Positions 1 through 9,540 of a stretch of 64,000 nt of DNA are shown here, one piece after another. The position numbers were made by a program, and so were the translations under genes. The DNA lies in the NCBI GenBank assembly GCA_951813855.1, contig OX638380.1, positions 1,938,876-2,002,875 of the forward strand. Direction: 5' to 3'. This DNA is from an uncultured Verrucomicrobiae bacterium (GTDB lineage Bacteria > Verrucomicrobiota > Verrucomicrobiia > Limisphaerales > AAA164-E04). Below the pieces are notes generated by a model. The model was not told where the DNA came from and searched no databases. It saw only the letters and a program-made list of their open reading frames with translations. How positions within the stretch are numbered: the stretch's first letter is position 1; each line of letters starts with the position of its first letter.

Positions 1-224
1 CCGACGAAGAACTCTTTACCGACACTCGAGAAGCCATCGCCTTCCTGAGAGATATTCTGGAGAAAATCGACAGCGGCGACGGCAGCGTCGGCGTATTGGT
101 CAACGACCCTTCCCTGATCCAAAACGCCAAAGCCGCTTTGCAAAAAGTCGAGAAAGCCACCGAAGGATTAGAGGATCAGGGTCCCCTCAGCGTGCTAGGT
201 TTGGCCATCGGCAGACTCTTCTAA
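1..224 (+). CDS. MlaD/MCE family lipid transport protein, C-terminal part
   Basis: The window opens inside this gene; about 73 codons and the stop are visible. The tail contains a segment of the form LEKIDSGDGSVGVLVNDPSL followed by an amphipathic helix, which is the usual C-terminal pattern of MlaD-type substrate-binding subunits of phospholipid ABC transporters (the stretch after the MCE domain, with its conserved GxGxxG-L-NDP element). Such proteins are anchored in the inner membrane and pass lipids between the membranes of Gram-negative cells. The MCE domain itself lies outside the window, so the assignment rests on this tail only. The following gene starts 13 bp later on the same strand. 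Confidence 0.6.
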   Translation, partial: DEELFTDTREAIAFLRDILEKIDSGDGSVGVLVNDPSLIQNAKAALQKVEKATEGLEDQGPLSVLGLAIGRLF

Positions 225-237
225 CCAATCACCCTAC

Positions 238-1002
238 ATGGCGGAATTTTTCACGGAGTTCTCCGATCAGTTTTCCAGGCCCGAGGCTTGGATCAGTCTC
301 TTGACCCTGACGTTTCTGGAGATCGTCTTGGGTATCGACAATATCGTCTTCATCTCCGTATTAGCCGCCAAACTTCCTGTCGAACAACAAGCCAAGGCTC
401 GGAAAATCGGCTTGGCCCTGGCGCTCCTCTCCCGGCTCATGCTCTTGGGCGGCCTAGCCTTCCTCGTCCAGCTGGAAAATCCCCTGTTCGCCGTCTTCGA
501 GCATGACGTCTCGGGCCGGGATCTCATTCTCCTGTTGGGAGGACTCTTTCTGCTGATCAAAGGCACCATGGAGATTCACGAAAAACTGGAAGGCGTCGAC
601 GGCAGCAAGACTCGGAAACTGGCACCCACTTTCAGCAGCGTCATCATTCAGATCATGCTGCTGGACATCGTCTTTTCCCTGGACTCGGTCATCACCGCCG
701 TAGGCATGGTCAAGTACATCCCCATCATGGTAATCGCCATCGTGATCGCCATGATCGTGATGCTGCTATTTGTCGACGTCGTCAGCAATTACATCGAAAA
801 ACATCCCACCCTCAAGATCTTGGCTCTCAGCTTTCTGATCCTGATCGGATTCGTCTTGGTGGCCGAGGGCTTGCATCACGAAATCCCGAAGGGATACATC
901 TACTTCGCCATGTTCTTTTCTTTCGGGGTCGAGATGCTGAATCTCCGATTCCGCAAAAAGCAGGCAGCCAAGAAACTGGAGCTGAATCGGCCCTACCGGT
1001 AA
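238..1002 (+). CDS. TerC family integral membrane protein
   Basis: A 254-residue polytopic membrane protein with about seven hydrophobic segments. Two hallmark TerC motifs are visible: LEIVLGIDNIVFISVL near residues 27-42 and LDIVFSLDSVITAVG near residues 142-156. The acidic residues in these segments are thought to bind metal ions. Family members (TerC, Alx, YkoY) have been linked to tellurite resistance and to manganese export. The gene starts 13 bp after the MlaD-like gene and ends 39 bp before ligA, so co-transcription with both is possible. Family assignment is secure; the substrate is not known. Confidence 0.88.
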   Translation: MAEFFTEFSDQFSRPEAWISLLTLTFLEIVLGIDNIVFISVLAAKLPVEQQAKARKIGLALALLSRLMLLGGLAFLVQLENPLFAVFEHDVSGRDLILLLGGLFLLIKGTMEIHEKLEGVDGSKTRKLAPTFSSVIIQIMLLDIVFSLDSVITAVGMVKYIPIMVIAIVIAMIVMLLFVDVVSNYIEKHPTLKILALSFLILIGFVLVAEGLHHEIPKGYIYFAMFFSFGVEMLNLRFRKKQAAKKLELNRPYR

Positions 1003-1041
1003 CCGGTTTCCGGGGCAAGAACGCTCTTTCCGCGGGTAACC

Positions 1042-3816
1042 ATGACGACTGCAGCGGCCAAAGCCAGGCACCAGCAGTTAAGCGATCGCATCCAAGAATG
1101 CGATCATGCTTATTACGTTAAGGCCCAATCCTTGATCGACGACCGCGAATACGACCGACTTTTCAAAGAGTTACAGGAGTTGGAATCTCGGTTTCCCGCG
1201 CTGCTCACCCCAAATTCCCCGACCCAAAGAGTCGGCGGCGAAGTGCTGAAGGATTTTCCCGTAATCCAACATGAAATTCCGGTACTAAGCCTGAGAAACA
1301 TTAATTCTCACTCGGGTACCGAGAATTTCATCAATTCCGTATATCGAGAATCGCCCGAATTTTTTTTTTCCAATGCCACAAAACAATGGAACTGGACCGT
1401 CGAACCGAAAATCGACGGAGCCGCCATCACCTTAATCTACGAAACCGGCCACCTGACGATTGGAGCCACTCGGGGCACCAAGGGAAAGATCGGAAACGAT
1501 ATTACCGCCAATCTCAAAACTGTACGCACCATCCCCCTGAAGCTCGCTCCCCAGCTCGAAACCGTTCCCGATTTATTAGAGGTCCGTGGAGAAGTCTACA
1601 TGAGCAAAAACGATTTCGACCGGTTAAACGAACAACGGCTGCAAGCCGACGAAGACCCTTTAGCCAATCCTCGAAACGCTGCGGCCAGCACTGTGCTAAT
1701 GTTCGATTCGCAGGCCGTCGCCGCCCGTCCCTTGAATTTTATCGCCTACAACATTGTTCGTTGCGAACCCAAATCCCAATTCCCCGGCAATCAACTCGAC
1801 GTCTTGAAATATCTCAAGCGGGCCGGTTTCCGCATTCAGGAAAAGACCCATCTCTGCCGCACTTACGATGACATCCGCTTGACGATCGATCAATTGGAAC
1901 GAACCGCCTACCAACTAGATTACGAAACCGATGGGGCCGTCATTAAAATCAACCGGATCGACTACCGGACTAAAATCGGCCACACGGCCAAAGATCCCAA
2001 ATGGGCCATAGCCTTCAAATTTGCCGCTCCCCAGGCGGAAACTGTACTGAAAAGTATCACTATTCAGATCGGAGTCACCGGAACGCTAACCCCGGTAGCC
2101 GAGCTCGAGCCGGTGAGGCTGAGCGGTTCGACGATCAGCCGGGCCACGCTGCACAACGAAAAAGAAATCCGGGAAAAAGACATTCGCATCGGCGACACGG
2201 TGATGGTCGAAAAAGCCGGAGAAATCATTCCGGCCGTCGTCAAAGTCGTAATGATCAAACGCCTTCCGAACGCCATTCCTTACGATTTGCTAAAGGAGAC
2301 CGGAGGTCGCTGTCCGGCCTGCCACGAACCGATTCACCAGGAAGATCCGGCAACCAAAATCTGGCGCTGCCGCAACGCGGCTTGTCCGGGCATCGTGACC
2401 GAACAGGTCAAACGTTTCGCCTCTCCGGGGGCGTTGGATATCGATGGGCTCGGTGAAAAAGTCGCCCGCAGCTTAGTCACGAACCGCTTGGTGCAATACG
2501 TTACGGACCTCTTCAAACTCGAGGTTCCGGAACTGGGTCAACTCGAGATATCGAACAAAGGACAACTCGGCGAAAAAAATGCTGCCAAGCTCGTACAATC
2601 CCTGAAACAGAGCCGAAACCTGAAACTGGACCGCTGGCTGTTTGCGCTCGCCATTCCCGGGCTCGGTTCAACTCAATCCAAAATGCTGGATCGATGTCAC
2701 GAAGATCTCGCCGAAGTGGCCGATTCGCCCTATCTCCGCATGATCGGGAAATTCGAGCAAATACGACCCCGGGCGGCTTTGGAAATACTGAGTTGGTTCG
2801 AATCTCCAAGCGGGGTCGAAAGTTTGAAAACGCTGAAAAAACTGAAGATCGATCCGCCCCGATCCGATATGCCACCCGCAATCGTTTCGCAAGAAATCAA
2901 CCGCTGCTTCTACGGAAAAAACCAGGAATTGCCTCAATCCGCTCTCGAAGAAAAACTGCAAGTCATCCGTGACCGGATGAGCGCCCGAATCAAAATTCCC
3001 GTTAACCAAGAGCCCTTATCCCAGCAAGAACTCAAAGACAGACTGAAGCGATTCTGCTCTTCGTCGGCCCTGGATATACCCAACGTCAACGACGCTTTCG
3101 TCGATCCACTCCTGGAACGCGGACTCATCGCCGAACCGATCGACTTGCTTAAGCTCACGGAAAACCAAATGGAGGGAACTCTGTTCGATCAGGAAGGCGA
3201 GATCGACGAACGGATGCGAGCTATCAAAGCCGCCCGCACCAAACCGGTTCACCACTGGCTCTACGCCTTGATTCCCTCCATCACCGCCAAGAACGCCCGG
3301 ATGCTGGCTCATTATCATCCCCAATTGAGCGATTTCCGCCGTTCACCGTTTTTACTCGCAATCGCCGGAATCAAGGGTATCGGCCCCCAGGTGGCTCGAA
3401 ACGTCATCAACTGGTTCGCCTCCCCGACCGGGCGCACCTGCTGGAAACGGCTCCAAGAGTTGGACATCAATCCGAGCGGCGAATTCAAGAGGCAAACCGG
3501 AAAATTGATCGGTAAAACTTTCGTCTTCACCGGCACTCTGGAAAGCATGAACCGAAAAGAAGCCTTCCAAAGGATCGAGGCCCAAGGTGGCGAGATCGCC
3601 TCTTCAGTAACCCAAAAAACCGATTATTTGGTTACCGGCACCAAAGCCGGAACGAATAAACTTCAGGCGGCCAAAAAATATGACGTCGAAACGATCTCCG
3701 AAAAGGAATGGAACGAAATGATAGCCGAACACTCCGAGGATACCACGAAACTTCCGGGAGAGCCCGACTCGCCGGCCGAACTCGATCTGACGGATAACGA
3801 TGCCCCCGAGAATTGA
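1042..3816 (+). CDS. ligA: NAD-dependent DNA ligase LigA, extended form with two HhH modules
   Basis: Joins nicked DNA using NAD+. The 924 residues contain an N-terminal Ia domain, the adenylation site VEPKIDGAA with catalytic Lys123, the nucleotide-binding segment DPKWAIAFKF, an OB fold, a four-cysteine zinc site (C424, C427, C443, C448), a helix-hairpin-helix region and a C-terminal BRCT domain (about residues 823-900). The usual length is about 670 residues. The excess lies between the HhH region and the BRCT: residues 526-605 (NLKLDRWLFALAIPGLG...) are echoed at about 734-810 (KPVHHWLYALIPSIT...), which points to an internal duplication of the HhH module with a divergent linker. The gene is intact although its 3' end is duplicated 8.8 kb downstream by the flank of island A. 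Confidence 0.95.
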   Translation: MTTAAAKARHQQLSDRIQECDHAYYVKAQSLIDDREYDRLFKELQELESRFPALLTPNSPTQRVGGEVLKDFPVIQHEIPVLSLRNINSHSGTENFINSVYRESPEFFFSNATKQWNWTVEPKIDGAAITLIYETGHLTIGATRGTKGKIGNDITANLKTVRTIPLKLAPQLETVPDLLEVRGEVYMSKNDFDRLNEQRLQADEDPLANPRNAAASTVLMFDSQAVAARPLNFIAYNIVRCEPKSQFPGNQLDVLKYLKRAGFRIQEKTHLCRTYDDIRLTIDQLERTAYQLDYETDGAVIKINRIDYRTKIGHTAKDPKWAIAFKFAAPQAETVLKSITIQIGVTGTLTPVAELEPVRLSGSTISRATLHNEKEIREKDIRIGDTVMVEKAGEIIPAVVKVVMIKRLPNAIPYDLLKETGGRCPACHEPIHQEDPATKIWRCRNAACPGIVTEQVKRFASPGALDIDGLGEKVARSLVTNRLVQYVTDLFKLEVPELGQLEISNKGQLGEKNAAKLVQSLKQSRNLKLDRWLFALAIPGLGSTQSKMLDRCHEDLAEVADSPYLRMIGKFEQIRPRAALEILSWFESPSGVESLKTLKKLKIDPPRSDMPPAIVSQEINRCFYGKNQELPQSALEEKLQVIRDRMSARIKIPVNQEPLSQQELKDRLKRFCSSSALDIPNVNDAFVDPLLERGLIAEPIDLLKLTENQMEGTLFDQEGEIDERMRAIKAARTKPVHHWLYALIPSITAKNARMLAHYHPQLSDFRRSPFLLAIAGIKGIGPQVARNVINWFASPTGRTCWKRLQELDINPSGEFKRQTGKLIGKTFVFTGTLESMNRKEAFQRIEAQGGEIASSVTQKTDYLVTGTKAGTNKLQAAKKYDVETISEKEWNEMIAEHSEDTTKLPGEPDSPAELDLTDNDAPEN

Positions 3817-3851
3817 TTTTCTCCGACCGGCCAGGAGCGTCAGAATAGCTT
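3760..3851 (+). repeat. Left direct repeat of island A (3' end of ligA)
   Basis: The last 57 bp of ligA plus 35 bp downstream recur at 12591-12682. The two 92-bp copies align without gaps with nine mismatches by eye. This left copy still encodes the functional C-terminus of LigA. The right copy has an early in-frame stop and is therefore the decayed duplicate. Confidence 0.85.
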
Positions 3852-3892
3852 CAGACTTCCTGACCTTGCTAAATTTGTTTTGTGCATTATTT

Positions 3893-6123
3893 TCAATTCG
3901 CGAGTTCGTAAATCATTCGAAGATCTGTCCCAGGATAAGTCGCGCCTAATCCATTCAATTCGGAAAATAATCCGTTGAGCGCTTGATCTAATCCAGTGCT
4001 GCCAAGCCCAAGAACTCGAACCCGTAATGACTTCGCTTGATCTTCAGGAATAATATTGGCTTTGGCCCGATATAAAGCTTGAAGCAGTTTGCGAGCGTTG
4101 CGCTTTTTTCCTTGAGCCAGGATAATCGGGCTCATCATTCGTACTTCGGTTCGATAAGCCATCATCCGGATCGTATCATAGATTAATCGATCGACGGACG
4201 GCAAGGTTTGCAGTGGTTCTGATAACTGTCCATTTTTGACGTGCGTCGGGGTTGCTTCGAGCTTTGTTTTTAAGGTTTGCGCTTCGGATTCGGCTTGGGC
4301 TGATTCAGATTCATATTTCATTCGAACGTTTCTTGACAAAGCCGGTTCAGCCAATCGATTTCTGAGTCGGCCTGGCCGAAGCTTGGTCAGTTTCATTTCT
4401 TTGTTCAGTTGTCGAGCTTCGGGATTGACGACTCGGGCTTCAGGATCGATTTCTTCGAGACCCTGAGTGGTTAAGGAATCCAAATTAAATTCTTGTCGCA
4501 TATATTTAAAGAAGTTTTCTTGAGACCACCTTGAAAACATTGCTCCAGCGACTTGGGGCCTCGACAGAGTCGGATGGGTAGTCACCATTGACAACTGCCT
4601 GCCATCTTCAAGCCGTCTTCTGATTTCCCTGACGTTCAGGCGTTTGGTTAGTGGCATGGTTTGTTCGGCCAACCACATTTTTCTCGTGAGAGTTTCCGCC
4701 GGGCCGTACCGGGGGACTTCGGTTTCCCGGAAGGCGGTTGCCGACCAATCTTCGCTTTGCCGATTCTTGGTCCAAGTAATCACCGCGATGCCGGCTTTGG
4801 CTAGATTCTCAAATAATTTCGGAGACCATCCTTCGCGATCGAATACTAAAGTAACCGAGGGATCAATCGAAGTGGTTCGGGTCAGGTCAGGACCCGGTTC
4901 TCCCACTTTCCCGTTCTGTCTCAATTCCGGGACGATCACTTGTTCGATCATTGCCACCATTTTGGGGTCGAGAGCTTGATGCAGGCACATCAAAGGACTG
5001 CCTCCCAAGGCATCAAGCCAATAACCCGCCGTAGCGGGAAGACATAGCTTCTCTCGCGAGACATAGTGCTTGGGAAGATTTCCCCGGCGACCGGTATCAA
5101 CCTTGGAATGCCCAGCGACTAACAAAGTCGCCGCGGCATTCTGCGGTTGGTTCATCCAATCACGGAACACGTTCTTTTGCCAAGTCCGAACCGACCATTC
5201 GTTTTCGGACAGATGGCGTAATTTCCCTCGCAAGGTCTTAACTTCAGGGCATCGGTCCAAGCCCAGGATAATTCCCCATTCGCCCGGGGCTTCATAGCGG
5301 ATAGCTTCAGGATTCCGAACCCTGGCCAAACTGAGAAAGGCGAGAAAATTCAAAATCGTCGTCACGCCGTAATAACCTTTCGAAAGCTTCAGATATTCGT
5401 GGACCCCATGATGCAATCCTTCTTGAATCAAGATCGGCAAGGCGGTTAGGACGCCACCGTTTTCCACGGCTTTATGGGCCTTGTCGAAAGGAGGCTTTGC
5501 CGCCGCCAATTTCCCCTTGGCAGCCAACTGACGCCCCATCACGTCATGAGTCGCACGACCTCTCGACGTCTGCTGGTCCTTGGTATTTCGTTCGGAACGT
5601 TCCGTGGCCTTAGCCAGCTTTTTCTCGGTTTCGAGAGCCTCCGTCTTCAAAGGCTTTGACGGCACTTGAATCAGTCCCGCTTTACAACCCAAATGAAAGG
5701 TGACCGGATTGATTCCCAGAACCTTGGCGGCACCGCGTTGACTCTTCCCCTCGGCTAGCAGTTGAATTCCTGATTCAATGATCTTTGGAGTCAGAACCGT
5801 GCGGCCTCGACCCGTTTTTTTTCAAAGAAAGAAGCCATTCCCTTGGCACGGAATTGAGCCGAGGTAGACGACACCGTGTTTCGATGGACTCCAAACACTT
5901 CGGTCAAACGTTTCTGAGAAATCTTATTCGTCACATGAAGCATGCCAATGATCAGGCGCCGCGAAACCTGGTCTTTATCGGCATGCTGAAATATCGGTTC
6001 CAAATCGGAAAAATAACAGGTCATGCCGTCTTGCGATGACATCGCAATTTGGCCATCGATAACGATCGCATTTTGAGGCTGAGAATCGAAATTAAACGAG
6101 TTCCGTGATTCGCATTTGTGCAC
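3893..6123 (-). CDS. DDE-type transposase of copy 1, expressed through a -1 frameshift or frameshifted
   Basis: Two overlapping reading frames form one protein of about 743 residues. The first (GTG start at 6123, 110 codons) carries a helix-turn-helix with the segment RLTEVFGVHRNTVSS and stops at 5791. The second continues from about 5815 in the -1 frame (TGRGRTVLTPKII..., another short HTH-like segment GAAKVLGINPVTFH) to 3893, with an internal ATG at 5692 giving 599 residues. Segments such as VFDREGWSPKLFENLAKAG and MFSRWSQENFFKYMRQEF are typical of large DDE transposases common in PVC and proteobacterial genomes, but I cannot name the IS family. The two frames meet at a run of eight A residues in the mRNA. 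This suits programmed -1 slippage, as in many IS elements, but could also be a decay mutation. Confidence 0.75.
5815..5822 (-). other. Possible -1 frameshift slippery run (A8) in the transposase gene
   Basis: Eight T residues on the plus strand read as A8 in the mRNA, in the context GAA AAA AAA CGG. A -1 slip here joins the HTH frame to the catalytic frame and converts FFEKKR... into FFEKKTGRGR.... Slippery A-runs of this type are established frameshift signals in IS elements. Whether this one is used is inference. Confidence 0.5.
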
Positions 6124-6289
6124 AATTTTATTATTAGCGCAAAATTTCGAAATGTCAACCGCATTTTTCGAAAAAAGCTGATTTTATTGGCTTTTGATGA
6201 ATTTTAATCGTTTCTATGGTTAGGTCATGTCAGGAAGTCTGAACCTATCGTCGGCGCTTCAGACCGGTTATCGACCAACGCCCTACCAA

Positions 6290-7830
6290 GGGCTCTCGCC
6301 TAAATAACATATTTGTTCAAATGATTAAATCTATTGTCAGAATTTCATTTTGACATGTCGATTGACGGATAATCTCTCTGGTGATTTAATAACTGATTTT
6401 GATGGTTTATTTAGAGCTGGAAGTTATCAACCCATTTTGGTCGATTCTATGGTTTTGGGGAGGCTTGATGACGGAAATCTTTAGTTTTCAATCCTCTGGC
6501 AATCAATGCATTGGAATTAATTACTTTTAAAAGTTGAAAAAATGAAATATGTATGGTATGATTAAGCGTGAGCGATCAGGTTGCCGTTATCAGAAAAAAA
6601 TATCTGAGCTTGGAACCCATCTTCCAAGAATTGACTAAACGTCATTGGCTAGCATCCGAGGCAATAGCCATTGGTAGGGGTGGAATAAAAATAGTTCACG
6701 AAGCTACGGGTGCTAGCTGCACTACGATTCGATCGGGAATTAATGAATTGAAAACGGAAGCAATCCCTAATAAAAATCGCCAAAGGAAAGCTGGAGGGGG
6801 ACGGAAATCAATAACCGAACACGATAAGACTCTTTTGTCAGATCTGGATAAACTTATCGAACCCGAGACTCGAGGTGATCCTGAAAATCCGTTGCGTTGG
6901 ACCTGCAAAAGTGCTGAACAAATCAAAATTACATTAAATGAAATGGGACATCAAATAAGTCAACGCACCGTAAATAATTTGCTCCATGAAATGGGATACA
7001 GCCTTCAAGGCAATCAGAAAACCCTAGAAGGCAAACAGCATCCCGATCGAAACCAGCAATTTCGACATATTGAACGGAAATCCCGGAAATTCTTGAAGAA
7101 AAACCAACCAGTGATTTCGGTTGACACGAAAAAAAAGGAACTGGTGGGACAGCACAAAAATATGGGGAACGAATGGCATCCGAAAGGAAATCCCGAACTA
7201 GTCAAAGTGCATGATTTCCCCGATCCAAATCTACCGAAAGCAAGTCCATATGGCGTGTATGATCTGAGCACCAATACGGGTTGGGTAAGTGTAGGCACTG
7301 ACCACGATACTGCGGAATTTGCGGTAGAAACTATTCGTCGATGGTGGCTATCAATGGGACGAAAAAATCATCCCAATGCCAAGAAGCTATTAATTATGGC
7401 TGATGGAGGTGGTTCAAATGGTAGTCGTAATAAATTATGGAAAACCGAGTTGCAAAAACTGGCAGATGAACTTAATATGGAAATATCAGTTTGTCATTTT
7501 CCTCCGGGTACGAGCAAGTGGAATAAAATTGAACATCAAATGTTTTCATGCATTTCGATGAATTGGCGGGGACGCCCATTAACCAATTATGAAACCATAG
7601 TTAATTTGATTAGCAATACAACAACTAAAAATGGGTTGAAAATAAATTGCATGTTAGATAAATCCAAATATCAGACTGGCATAAAAAATTACTGATGAAC
7701 AAATGCAAAATTTGCGCTTAACTAAAGAGAAGTTTCATGGTGAATGGAATTATAAATTAAAGCCCCATGAATGTAAATAATACGTTTGATATGCACACAA
7801 AAAAACGACAGTTTAATTATGCGAGAACTC
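6290..7830 (+). mobile_element. ISAzo13-like insertion sequence
   Basis: Imperfect terminal inverted repeats are visible: the left end at 6290 begins GGGCTCTCGCCTAAATAA, and the right end read inward from 7830 begins GAGTTCTCGCATAATTAA. The element lies between the full IS copy 1 and the truncated copy 2. Its right end coincides with the first base of similarity of copy 2, so it is the probable breakpoint of that truncation. It is clearly AT-richer than the chromosomal backbone. Confidence 0.72.
6568..7780 (+). pseudogene. ISAzo13 family transposase, frameshifted near the C-terminus
   Basis: The GTG-started frame runs 375 codons with strong ISAzo13 family features: WTCKSAEQIK, RTVNNLLHEMGYSLQ, NQKTLEGKQHPDR, then the catalytic segments VISVDTKKKELVG, IMADGGGSNGSR and WNKIEHQMFS, so all three acidic residues of the DDE site are present. 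The frame stops at 7695 after an A-run. Removing one A restores the conserved family tail (TDEQMQNLRLTKEKFHGEWN...), which ends at a TAA at 7778-7780. The single-base slip removes about the last 33 residues. It may be a real lesion or an assembly error in a homopolymer. Confidence 0.85.
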
Positions 7831-8588
7831 TAACCAAACGCCTGAACGTCAGGGAAATCAGAAGACGGCTTGAAGATGGCAGGCAGTTGTCAATGGTGAC
7901 TACCCATCCGACTCTGTCGAGGCCCCAAGTCGCTGGAGCAATGTTTTCAAGGTGGTCTCAAGAAAACCTTTTTAAATATATGCGACAAGAATTTAATTTG
8001 GATTCCTTAACCACTCAGGGTCTCGAAGAAATCGATCCTGAAGCCCGAGTCGTCAATCCCGAAGCTCGACAACTGAACAAAGAAATGAAACTAACCAAGC
8101 TTCGGCCAGGCCGACTCAGAAATCGATTGGCTGAACCGGCTTTGTCAAGAAACGTTCGAATGAAATATGAATCTGAATCAGCCCAAGCCGAATCCGAAGC
8201 GCAAACCTTAAAAACAAAGCTCGAAGCAACCCCGACGCACGTCAAAAATGGACAGTTATCAGAACCACTGCAAACCTTGCCGTCCGTCGATCGATTAATC
8301 TATGATACGATCCGGATGATGGCTTATCGAACCGAAGTACGAATGATGAGCCCGATTATCCTGGCTCAAGGAAAAAAGCGCAACGCTCGCAAACTGCTTC
8401 AAGCTTTATATCGGGCCAAAGCCAATATTATTCCTGAAGATCAAGCGAAGTCATTACGGGTTCAAGTTCTTGGGCTTGGCAGCACTGGATTAGATCAAGC
8501 GCTCAACGGATTATTTTCCGAATTGAATGGATTAGGCGCGACTTATCCTGGGACAGATCTTCGAATGATTTACGAACTCGCGAATTGA
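7830..8588 (+). pseudogene. Transposase fragment, C-terminal third (copy 2)
   Basis: From about 7830 the frame matches the C-terminal ~252 residues of the copy 1 transposase with only a couple of substitutions (for example SQENL for SQENF and SLRVQ for SLRVR). An open frame from 7767 supplies an ATG, but its first ~21 codons come from the end of the ISAzo13-like element and are not part of the transposase. The fragment lacks the DNA-binding and central catalytic regions, so it is almost certainly inert. Confidence 0.85.
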
Positions 8589-8632
8589 AAATAATGCACA
8601 AAGCAAATTTAGCAAGATCAGGAAGTCTGAGG
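7830..8632 (+). mobile_element. IS copy 2, 3' remnant in inverted orientation
   Basis: Nearly identical to the 3851-4637 end of copy 1 but on the opposite strand, ending in the same terminus (TCAGGAAGTCTGA, about 8620-8632). The 5' part, with the HTH and most of the catalytic region, is missing. Together the two copies form an inverted repeat of about 0.8 kb around the ISAzo13-like element. Confidence 0.85.
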
Positions 8633-9532
8633 TTAGGGTTTCAAGAACGGGGACGCTTGGTTTTTCGCAGCGTGATGTTTCAAGAGATCGTTCCAATCTT
8701 TACCCCCTTGAGGTCTCAAACGGATGACGCGAGGGTGATTGGCGATGAGCTTGGCGGCGCTGTGGTCTCCGGGTTCGTCGGCATCGAAGGCGCAGAAGAT
8801 TTGCTGGAGTTTCCAGCCATGCAGCCAGTCTGGAAGTCGAGTGGCAACGCCGGCGGTCGAGAGGAAAACGGTGTGAGGACGGTGCAACCAAGGCAAGGAC
8901 CAAGCCGAGAGGGCGTCGATGGCGCTTTCGGTCAAGGTCACGGTCTGAGGTGGGGCAAGGGAAACGGGCAACCAGAAGCTTCCGGCCGATTTTCGGGAAC
9001 GGGCGGCCATCATCCGGAAGCGGCTGCCGTCGGGGCGCACCAGGGTGCCGGTAATTTCGGCTCCGGTAACCCGGCGTTGAGCATCGGTGCATGGGAAGAC
9101 CGCATTGACGCGCCGATCGGCCCGGATCAGGCGGCGCTCCCGACAACTTTGCAGCAACCGGGGCGAGAGGCAACGATCGGCGGCCAAGCGTTGCCGAACG
9201 AGAGGCCAGTTGGCGGGGCAATCTTCGGGGAGCGAGAGCGTTGGGGGAGTCGGGGAGGAGAGCGAAGGGCGGCGGACGAAAGTTTCCAGGAACTGGCAAG
9301 CTTCCCGGAAAGAACAATGGCGAGCATGCTTGACCAGATCGATAGCGCCGCCGCCTCCCTGCCCGGCGAGATGATCGTAGAAGCGCTGGCCGTTAAGGCT
9401 CAAGATCGAACCCGGTCGTTTCCAGCGCCGCCGGTCATGAGGATCCTGGCCATAACCAAGTTGCCGGGCCAAGTTCGGCAGGGGCAGTTGTCGCAAGGAA
9501 GCGAGGTCGGCTGAGGCACGTTGATCGGCCAT
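8633..9532 (-). CDS. TOPRIM (DUF3991-like) primase-related protein of the transposon module
   Basis: A 299-residue protein. The N-terminal half resembles the DUF3991 region: a short lead followed by a segment FYDHLAGQGGGGAIDLVKH, as in proteins related to the zinc-binding and core parts of primases. The C-terminal half carries a TOPRIM fold signature, the glutamate in TESAIDALSAWSL and the acidic pair in FDADEPGD. It is the last gene of a four-gene minus-strand operon and starts 8 bp after the ATPase gene stop. TOPRIM proteins of this sort are associated with mobile elements and plasmids. A replication or DNA-processing role in transposition is inferred. Confidence 0.7.
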   Translation of the reverse strand: MADQRASADLASLRQLPLPNLARQLGYGQDPHDRRRWKRPGSILSLNGQRFYDHLAGQGGGGAIDLVKHARHCSFREACQFLETFVRRPSLSSPTPPTLSLPEDCPANWPLVRQRLAADRCLSPRLLQSCRERRLIRADRRVNAVFPCTDAQRRVTGAEITGTLVRPDGSRFRMMAARSRKSAGSFWLPVSLAPPQTVTLTESAIDALSAWSLPWLHRPHTVFLSTAGVATRLPDWLHGWKLQQIFCAFDADEPGDHSAAKLIANHPRVIRLRPQGGKDWNDLLKHHAAKNQASPFLKP

Positions 9533-9540
9533 GACGCGAA

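Larger units (their letters stand above)
3851..6242 (-). mobile_element. Full-length insertion sequence, copy 1 (family not assigned)
   Basis: A roughly 2.4-kb element bounded by the 14-bp terminal inverted repeat TCAGACTTCCTGAC at 3851-3864 and its complement near 6229-6242. It holds one transposase coding region on the minus strand that needs a frameshift. Its transposase 3' half recurs nearly identically, in the opposite orientation, at 7830-8632 with the same outer terminus. I see no clear target-site duplication. Confidence 0.8.

Noticed and set aside
8585..9514. 309-codon plus-strand frame opposite the TOPRIM gene
   Set aside because: Antisense shadow: Gly/Arg-rich, no domain, while the minus strand shows a coherent TOPRIM protein coupled to its operon.
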